NCBI GenBank assembly: GCA_023386885.1 | Contig: JAEWIX010000015.1 | Location: 1-20,775 of the forward strand | DNA from: Pseudomonadota bacterium | GTDB lineage: Bacteria > Pseudomonadota > Alphaproteobacteria > Rhizobiales > Xanthobacteraceae | DNA length: 20,775 nucleotides | Reading direction: 5' to 3' | Part shown: in pieces, positions 16,695-20,775 of the stretch | Layout: every line of letters begins with the position of its first letter | Numbering within the stretch: position 1 is the stretch's first letter | Translations under genes and position numbers: made by a program | The notes under the pieces: generated by a model | Told to the model about the DNA's origin: nothing | Databases searched by the model: none | The model's input: only the letters and a program-made list of their open reading frames with translations

Positions 16695-17345
16695 TCAGCT
16701 TCGCACCACCGTCTTGAGATAATTGTACGCCTTGATGATCTCGATCAGGCGATCTTCGGTCGAGCGATCGCCGCCGTTGGCGTCGGGATGGTGCTGCTTG
16801 ACCAGCGCCTTGTATTTGGCCTTGACGACTTCGAGCGTCGCATCGGTGCCGAGCCCCATCACCTGCAACGCCTTGCGCTCGGCGTTGAAAACCTTGCGCG
16901 CTTCCGGCTTCGGCTCCGAGGACGCGCCGCCGGGACCGGGCCGCCATTTGCCACGGCCGTTGAGTTCGCTGAAAACGTGGAACGGATCGTTGGCGGTGTC
17001 GAGATCGACCTCGCCGGCCTTGCCTTTGCCCTTGGCGCCGTTGGCGCCCATCTTCCAGGTCGGACGATGGCCGGTCAGCGCATCCTTCTGATAGCGCGCC
17101 ACGGCGTCGGCATTCATGCCCTGAAAGAAATTGTAAGACTGGTTGTATTCGCGGACGTGGTTGAGACAGAAGTGAAAATACTCCTTCTCCTGACCGCGTC
17201 CCTTCGGCGCGCGATGCGAGCCACGGTTCTCGCAACCCGCCCACTCGCAGGTGATGGCTTCCTCGCGCACGGGGCGCTTCGCGCCCGCCGTCTTGGTCGG
17301 CTTGATGCGAATGCTGTCGAAGAATTTGGATGAATCGATGGGCAT
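16695..17345 (-). CDS. Atypical J-domain (DnaJ-like) co-chaperone
   Basis: A 216-residue protein whose J domain is at the C-terminus (about 158-214) with the HPD signature at 186-188 (LVKQHHPDANGGD); this tripeptide stimulates DnaK ATPase activity. The N-terminal part has a Cys/His cluster, C33-x4-C38, H44 and C60-x2-H63 (CEWAGC, FHFCLNH), that could bind zinc. Other parts are YNFFQGMNADAVARYQKDAL (69-90), a Gly/Lys-rich linker (about 98-112) and a Pro/Gly linker. It lacks the Gly/Phe and CxxCxGxG regions of true DnaJ. Such genes are commonly beside bolA and cobS in alphaproteobacteria; here bolA is divergent and cobS lies about 4 kb away. AAGG sits 5 nt before the ATG. The client is unknown. 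Confidence 0.88.
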   Translation of the reverse strand: MPIDSSKFFDSIRIKPTKTAGAKRPVREEAITCEWAGCENRGSHRAPKGRGQEKEYFHFCLNHVREYNQSYNFFQGMNADAVARYQKDALTGHRPTWKMGANGAKGKGKAGEVDLDTANDPFHVFSELNGRGKWRPGPGGASSEPKPEARKVFNAERKALQVMGLGTDATLEVVKAKYKALVKQHHPDANGGDRSTEDRLIEIIKAYNYLKTVVRS

Positions 17346-17377
17346 GATGGCCTTTTGAACCGCAACCGCTCAGGCTT

Positions 17378-17405
17378 CAAGTCTTGACATCACACAAGTC
17401 TTAAC
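17378..17405. repeat. Direct repeat in the dnaJ-like/bolA spacer
   Basis: CAAGTCTTGAC (17378-17388) recurs as CAAGTCTTAAC (17395-17405) with a 17-bp period. The first copy overlaps a TTGACA -35-like hexamer (17384-17389). The spacing suits a protein bound on one side of the helix in a divergent promoter region. Function is not known. Confidence 0.35.
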
Positions 17406-17533
17406 AGTTGCATCGATTAGCAGCGGCGTTCGCTGCATTTGAAAAGAATGTGATCAACCGCGTCCCGATTGACCCGCAACCGTCATCGGCGCTATGCCCC
17501 GGCCATCAATGACCCACATCGGATCGTCGGCCC

Positions 17534-17806
17534 ATGAACGTCCAACATCAGATCGCGGCGAAACTCACCGCGGCATTCGCGCCCACCGGCCTCGACGTCG
17601 TCGATGAATCGCATCTTCACGCCGGCCACGCCGGTCATCGCCCCGGCGGTGAAACGCATTTCCGAGTTTATATCGTGTCGCCGGCCTTCGATGGGAAGAG
17701 CCGCGTCGAGCGCCATCGCATGATTCATCAGGCGCTGGCGGACGAACTCGCCGGCGGCGTTCACGCCTTGGCGCTCAAAGTCCACGCGCCATCCGAAGTG
17801 AACTGA
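17534..17806 (+). CDS. bolA: BolA-family protein
   Basis: A 90-residue BolA-family protein. It has the DESHLHAGHAGH loop (24-35), the core THFRVYIVSPAFDGKSRVER (41-60) with HR following, and the conserved C-terminal H77 in GGVHALALKVHAP. BolA proteins pair with monothiol glutaredoxins and take part in iron-sulphur cluster handling or sensing, and some affect cell shape genes. The class-defining loop here is His-rich, as in BolA-like mitochondrial and bacterial forms. It is divergent from the J-domain gene and converges on the YafK-like gene with only 10 bp between stops. The ribosome binding site is weak. Confidence 0.92.
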   Translation: MNVQHQIAAKLTAAFAPTGLDVVDESHLHAGHAGHRPGGETHFRVYIVSPAFDGKSRVERHRMIHQALADELAGGVHALALKVHAPSEVN

Positions 17807-17816
17807 ACGAAGAACC

Positions 17817-19301
17817 TTAGCGCATCGCCGAGAAGCGGCCATCGAACGAGTTCGACGGCACGGCAGGCTGCGAGCCGGAGACGGCGTTGGCCTGCTTGCG
17901 GACATCACGACCATTCGCGGGTGCGCTCGCGGCCGGCTTGGCCGCTGCTTTCGGCGCAACATGCTTCGGTGCGGGAGCCCGGCTCGCGGTGCGCGCCGCG
18001 CGCGGATCGTGCCGCTTGGCGGTTTCCACCTTGGGTTTCGTCGGCGCCGGGGGACGCGGAACCGTCGCCGTCGATGCCGTATTGTCCGAACCGCCGAGGC
18101 CCACCTTGCGGGCCAGCGACGAGAAGAAATTGCCAGGCGATGAGGATTGCGACGAGGATCGCGATGACGTCTCCGGCGCGGCGATCGCCATCCGCGTGGC
18201 CGGTGCGGGCGCCGGCGTCTCGGCCACTACAGGCGGCTGTTCCGGCTCAAGCGCGCGCGGCGGATTGACGTGCGAGGGAATGGTGCCCGGCAGTTTGGCG
18301 GACGCCAAGGATACACTTGAGGTGGCCGGATCGGAGAGCCCCGTCGCAGCGCCGCCCGGAACATGCGCGGCGAACACCTTGTTCATGCCGCCGTCGATGC
18401 CGGTGTTCATGCGCGCCACCGGCGTGCCCTTGGCGACCAGTTCGGCGACCTTGGCGTCGTCGGCACGCTCCTTCGCCTTCACCGCGTCGGCCACCGCCGC
18501 ATCGACGGTATAGGCCGGGCATGCACCCGCGGCGTTGAATGTCGGCGGCTGGGTCGATCCCGGCAGCGGCACCGCATCGAACACGTATTTCTTCTCGCAG
18601 AAGTCGACCTTCGGCTCGCGGTGCGTGACCTCGAAATGATCGTAGCCGACCTTGATCATCTTCCAGAACGGCATGTTCGGATTGTTGCGGTGCTTGGCCA
18701 TGTTCACCGGCGTCATCCGGAACGGATAGGCCTGCACCTGGAACGCGCGCTGGCCGCCGAAGAACGATTCACGGCCGAGCGCGTAGATGTCGGAAATCTG
18801 TTCGTCGGTCATGGCGTAGCAGCCGCGCGACGAGCAATCGCCATGCACCATCAGTTGCGAGCCGGTGCGGCCGAGCGCTTTGTCGAACGCGTTGGGGTAG
18901 CCCATGTTGAACGACAGGTAATAGGCCGACTGCGGATTCATCTGCGCCGGCGTAATCGAGTAGAAGCCTTCCGGCGCCTGACGATCGCCTTCGCGGATCT
19001 TCGGGCCGAGATCGCCTGACCAGCGGCAGATCGGATAGGTTTCGAGCAACGCGAAGTCGCCGGAGCGGGTCTGCTTCCAGACCTCCAGTTCGGCTTCCTG
19101 CTTGAACAGGCGGATCAGGATCGGCGACTGCAGATCCATGTCCTTCTTCTGGATTTCGGCGACGAGTTTCGGCGGGACCGGCTTGTTGGCCTTGGCGTTG
19201 TTGGCGAGCGATACCTGATCGCTGTTGCAGCCGGCCAGGAGCGCACCGGCGGCAAGCACCATCGCCGTGGCAAGCACGCGATTCAACGACCGAAAATTCA
19301 C
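17817..19301 (-). CDS. YafK-like L,D-transpeptidase lipoprotein
   Basis: About 494 residues. The N-terminus is a lipoprotein signal ending LLAGC with the lipidated C25, followed by N26. The YkuD-type (L,D-transpeptidase, YafK-like) domain spans about 57-245. It has YYLSFNMGYPNAFDKALGR and the active site H153-G-D-C-S-S-R-G-C161-Y-A-M. These enzymes cleave or form links in peptidoglycan or between it and lipoproteins. After about 250 the protein continues as a Pro/Ala/Ser/Lys-rich tail of nearly 250 residues, much longer than the E. coli YafK C-terminus. I chose the GTG at 19301 because GGAG lies 7 nt upstream; another GTG at 19349 lies in a tandem repeat without a binding site. Confidence 0.85.
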   Translation of the reverse strand: MNFRSLNRVLATAMVLAAGALLAGCNSDQVSLANNAKANKPVPPKLVAEIQKKDMDLQSPILIRLFKQEAELEVWKQTRSGDFALLETYPICRWSGDLGPKIREGDRQAPEGFYSITPAQMNPQSAYYLSFNMGYPNAFDKALGRTGSQLMVHGDCSSRGCYAMTDEQISDIYALGRESFFGGQRAFQVQAYPFRMTPVNMAKHRNNPNMPFWKMIKVGYDHFEVTHREPKVDFCEKKYVFDAVPLPGSTQPPTFNAAGACPAYTVDAAVADAVKAKERADDAKVAELVAKGTPVARMNTGIDGGMNKVFAAHVPGGAATGLSDPATSSVSLASAKLPGTIPSHVNPPRALEPEQPPVVAETPAPAPATRMAIAAPETSSRSSSQSSSPGNFFSSLARKVGLGGSDNTASTATVPRPPAPTKPKVETAKRHDPRAARTASRAPAPKHVAPKAAAKPAASAPANGRDVRKQANAVSGSQPAVPSNSFDGRFSAMR

Positions 19302-19338
19302 AGCCAAGCTCCGCAACGGATGGGCAAATCCGCCCCCC

Positions 19339-19366
19339 AAGATCGACACGTCAAGATCGACACGTC
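19339..19366. repeat. Two 14-bp tandem copies of AAGATCGACACGTC
   Basis: AAGATCGACACGTC at 19339-19352 is repeated exactly at 19353-19366. It lies just upstream of the YafK-like gene, where its promoter or operator would be. No match to a known operator is evident. Confidence 0.6.
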
Positions 19367-19506
19367 AGGCCCCCAGCCATTGAATAAAATAGTAGCGTTA
19401 AAGAACACCTGCCCGCAACCAGCGACCGGCATCGGCGCGCGGCTGCTTTTGGCCGTGGTGAACAGAGCTTAAACGCCACAGTCGCGGCCGAATTAGGGCC
19501 GGAACC

Positions 19507-20457
19507 TCAGCCCAGCCTGCGGCCGATATCGAGGAACTTCTGCCGCCGCTGACGGCGCAGCGTGTCGCCGTCGAGACTGCGCAAATCGTTCATGGCCTGG
19601 GCGATGGCGTCGCCCGTCACCGCGATCATCGCCTGCGGATCGCGATGCGCGCCGCCGACCGGTTCCTTGATGATGCTGTCGATAATGCCGAACCGCATCA
19701 GGTCCTGCGCCGTGATCTTCATGTTGGTGGCGGCTTCCTGCGCCTTGCTGGAATCGCGCCACAGGATCGAGGACGCCGCTTCCGGCGAAATCACGCTGTA
19801 GATCGCGTGCTCCAGCATCAAGACCTTGTTGGCGGTGGCAATGGCGATGGCGCCACCGGACCCGCCCTCGCCAATGACGACGGCGACATTGGGCACCTTG
19901 AGCGTCAGGCAAGCCTCGGTGGAGCGGGCGATGGCCTCGGCCTGGCCGCGCTCCTCGGCACCGATGCCCGGATAGGCGCCCGCCGTATCCACCAGCGACA
20001 GCACCGGCAGGCCGAAGCGGTCGGCCATTTCCATCAGCCGCACCGCCTTGCGATAACCCTCGGGCCGCGCCATGCCGAAATTGTGCTTGAGCCGGCTCTC
20101 GGTGGTCGCGCCCTTCTCCTGACCGAGAATGCAGACGCTTTCGCCACGGAAGCGGCCGAAACCGCCGACCAGCGCCTCGTCCTCGGCGAACTTCCGGTCG
20201 CCCGCCAGCGGCGTGAATTCGGTGATCAGCGCGTCGATGTAATCCATGCAATGCGGCCGCTGCGGATGGCGCGCCACCTGCGTCTTCTGCCACGGCGTCA
20301 GCGCGCCGTAGAGTTCGCCCAGCGCCTGCCCGGCCCGGCCCTCGACCCGCGCGATCTCATCGGCGATGTCGCTGCCACTGGCGGCCAATGTCCGCAACTC
20401 GTCGATCTTGGCGTCGAGTTCGGCGACAGGCTTTTCGAAATCGAGATAACTGCGCAT
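19507..20457 (-). CDS. accA: Acetyl-CoA carboxylase carboxyltransferase subunit alpha
   Basis: A 316-residue AccA. With AccD it transfers the carboxyl group from biotin on AccB to acetyl-CoA, making malonyl-CoA for fatty acid synthesis in the cytoplasm. It has the typical N-terminal helix MRSYLDFEKPVAELDAKIDE, then RPHCMDYIDALITEF (67-81), GRFRGESVCILGQEKG (101-116) and the active-site loops LVDTAGAYPGIGAEERGQ (155-172) and IGEGGSGGAIA (195-205). The length is normal. The ATG is followed by the conserved sequence though the ribosome binding site is weak. It lies downstream of a xerD-like gene on the same strand, an order I recall from other Rhizobiales. Confidence 0.97.
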   Translation of the reverse strand: MRSYLDFEKPVAELDAKIDELRTLAASGSDIADEIARVEGRAGQALGELYGALTPWQKTQVARHPQRPHCMDYIDALITEFTPLAGDRKFAEDEALVGGFGRFRGESVCILGQEKGATTESRLKHNFGMARPEGYRKAVRLMEMADRFGLPVLSLVDTAGAYPGIGAEERGQAEAIARSTEACLTLKVPNVAVVIGEGGSGGAIAIATANKVLMLEHAIYSVISPEAASSILWRDSSKAQEAATNMKITAQDLMRFGIIDSIIKEPVGGAHRDPQAMIAVTGDAIAQAMNDLRSLDGDTLRRQRRQKFLDIGRRLG

Positions 20458-20589
20458 GCGGATCGATCATTCACATCGGGGATGAAAAGAAGCCGCCGGG
20501 GTCCCCAGAACCAGCCACGCAGGCTTTTCAAGTCAAACGGCCCGCCAAGTCAAGCGCATGCGCGCCGCGTCGGTGGAAAAAGCCTTTTC

Positions 20590-20607
20590 AAATCAACGCG
20601 TTGATTT
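20590..20607. repeat. 18-bp perfect palindrome centred on ACGCGT
   Basis: AAATCAACGCGTTGATTT is perfectly self-complementary and continues into a T run on the plus strand. It lies between xerD and accA. Nearby, AGGCTTTTCAAGTCAAACG (20521-20539) and AGCCTTTTCAAATCAACG (20581-20598) resemble each other, so the palindrome sits in a partial duplication. It could be an operator, or a terminator for plus-strand transcripts. Confidence 0.5.
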
Positions 20608-20647
20608 TTTGTTCACCGGTTCGAAGGGGGCAAGGCGCGCCCTCGCC

Positions 20648-20691
20648 CCTTAAGCCAGTCTTCGCAAGGCCTTAAGCCAGTCTTCGCAAGG
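20648..20691. repeat. Two exact 22-bp tandem repeats
   Basis: The unit starts CCTTAAGCC and ends TTCGCAAGG; it occurs at 20648-20669 and again at 20670-20691 with no mismatch. Its ends (CCTT / AAGG) are complementary. It begins 12 bp past the stop codon of the xerD-like gene, read on the minus strand. Confidence 0.8.
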
Positions 20692-20702
20692 TAAGAATAG
20701 AC

Positions 20703-20775
20703 CTACCCTTCCGCCAGAGGATGCAGGTCGCGGACCAGGCTTTTCAGCCGTTCCTCGACGACGTGAGTGTAGATC
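20703..20775 (-). CDS. xerD: XerD-like tyrosine recombinase, C-terminal end (partial)
   Basis: The last 24 codons of a minus-strand gene cut by the window edge. They read IYTHVVEERLKSLVRDLHPL then AEG and TAG. This matches the C-terminus of XerD, where the Y of IYTHV is the catalytic tyrosine that attacks DNA when chromosome or plasmid dimers are resolved at dif. The rest of the protein is not in the window, so full integrity cannot be judged. Frame and stop were read by hand. Confidence 0.85.
   Translation of the reverse strand, partial: IYTHVVEERLKSLVRDLHPLAEG

Overview
The window is a chromosomal segment of an alphaproteobacterium, most likely of the Bradyrhizobiaceae/Nitrobacteraceae (Bradyrhizobium, Rhodopseudomonas, Nitrobacter, Afipia/Oligotropha group). 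The grounds are high-GC coding throughout, a divergent phyR / nepR-ecfG stress locus, an aerobic-type CobS-CobT pair beside a J-domain gene and bolA, and several families of short intergenic palindromes (for example GTCATGGCCGGGCTTGTCC and the GAGCATGATC ... GATCATGCTC element) that I remember as typical of this family. Genus and species cannot be fixed from the sequence alone.

Layout. (1) 1-2102: the general stress response module. phyR (minus) ends in a clear intrinsic terminator; nepR-ecfG (plus) overlap by one base; the 380-bp spacer carries a palindrome holding two back-to-back GGAAC (EcfG-type -35) elements. (2) 2131-5253: a HAD hydrolase and, on the same strand, a MoxR-type AAA+ ATPase followed directly by a CoxE-like VWA protein. 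(3) 5438-9500: a membrane-anchored DUF2778 (L,D-transpeptidase-like) protein, an M29 aminopeptidase and an exported phytase-like beta-propeller protein, all minus. (4) 9700-12684: cobT and cobS, the VWA and AAA+ subunits of cobaltochelatase. (5) 12981-16496: katG (minus) and oxyR (plus), divergent across a 411-bp spacer that may hold a 43-codon membrane peptide gene. (6) 16695-17806: an atypical J-domain protein (minus) and bolA (plus), divergent. (7) 17817-19301: a YafK-like L,D-transpeptidase lipoprotein. (8) 19507-20775: accA and the 3' end of a xerD-like recombinase gene.

How they fit together. The first block is a partner switch: phosphorylated PhyR binds NepR and frees EcfG. katG/oxyR form a peroxide defence unit. 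cobS/cobT drive the ATP-dependent motor of cobalt insertion in B12 synthesis and need CobN, which is not here. The MoxR/CoxE pair has the same AAA+/VWA architecture as CobS/CobT, so two chelatase-like motors sit about 6 kb apart. Two separate proteins with L,D-transpeptidase signatures, plus an exported propeller protein, give the window a cell-envelope theme. Most other genes are housekeeping.

I found no CRISPR array, insertion sequence, prophage, tRNA or rRNA. The less explained items are the DUF2778 protein with its low-complexity cytoplasmic tail, the second MoxR/VWA pair, the Cys/His-rich J-protein and the composite intergenic palindromes. I did not find convincing evidence of a wholly new system.
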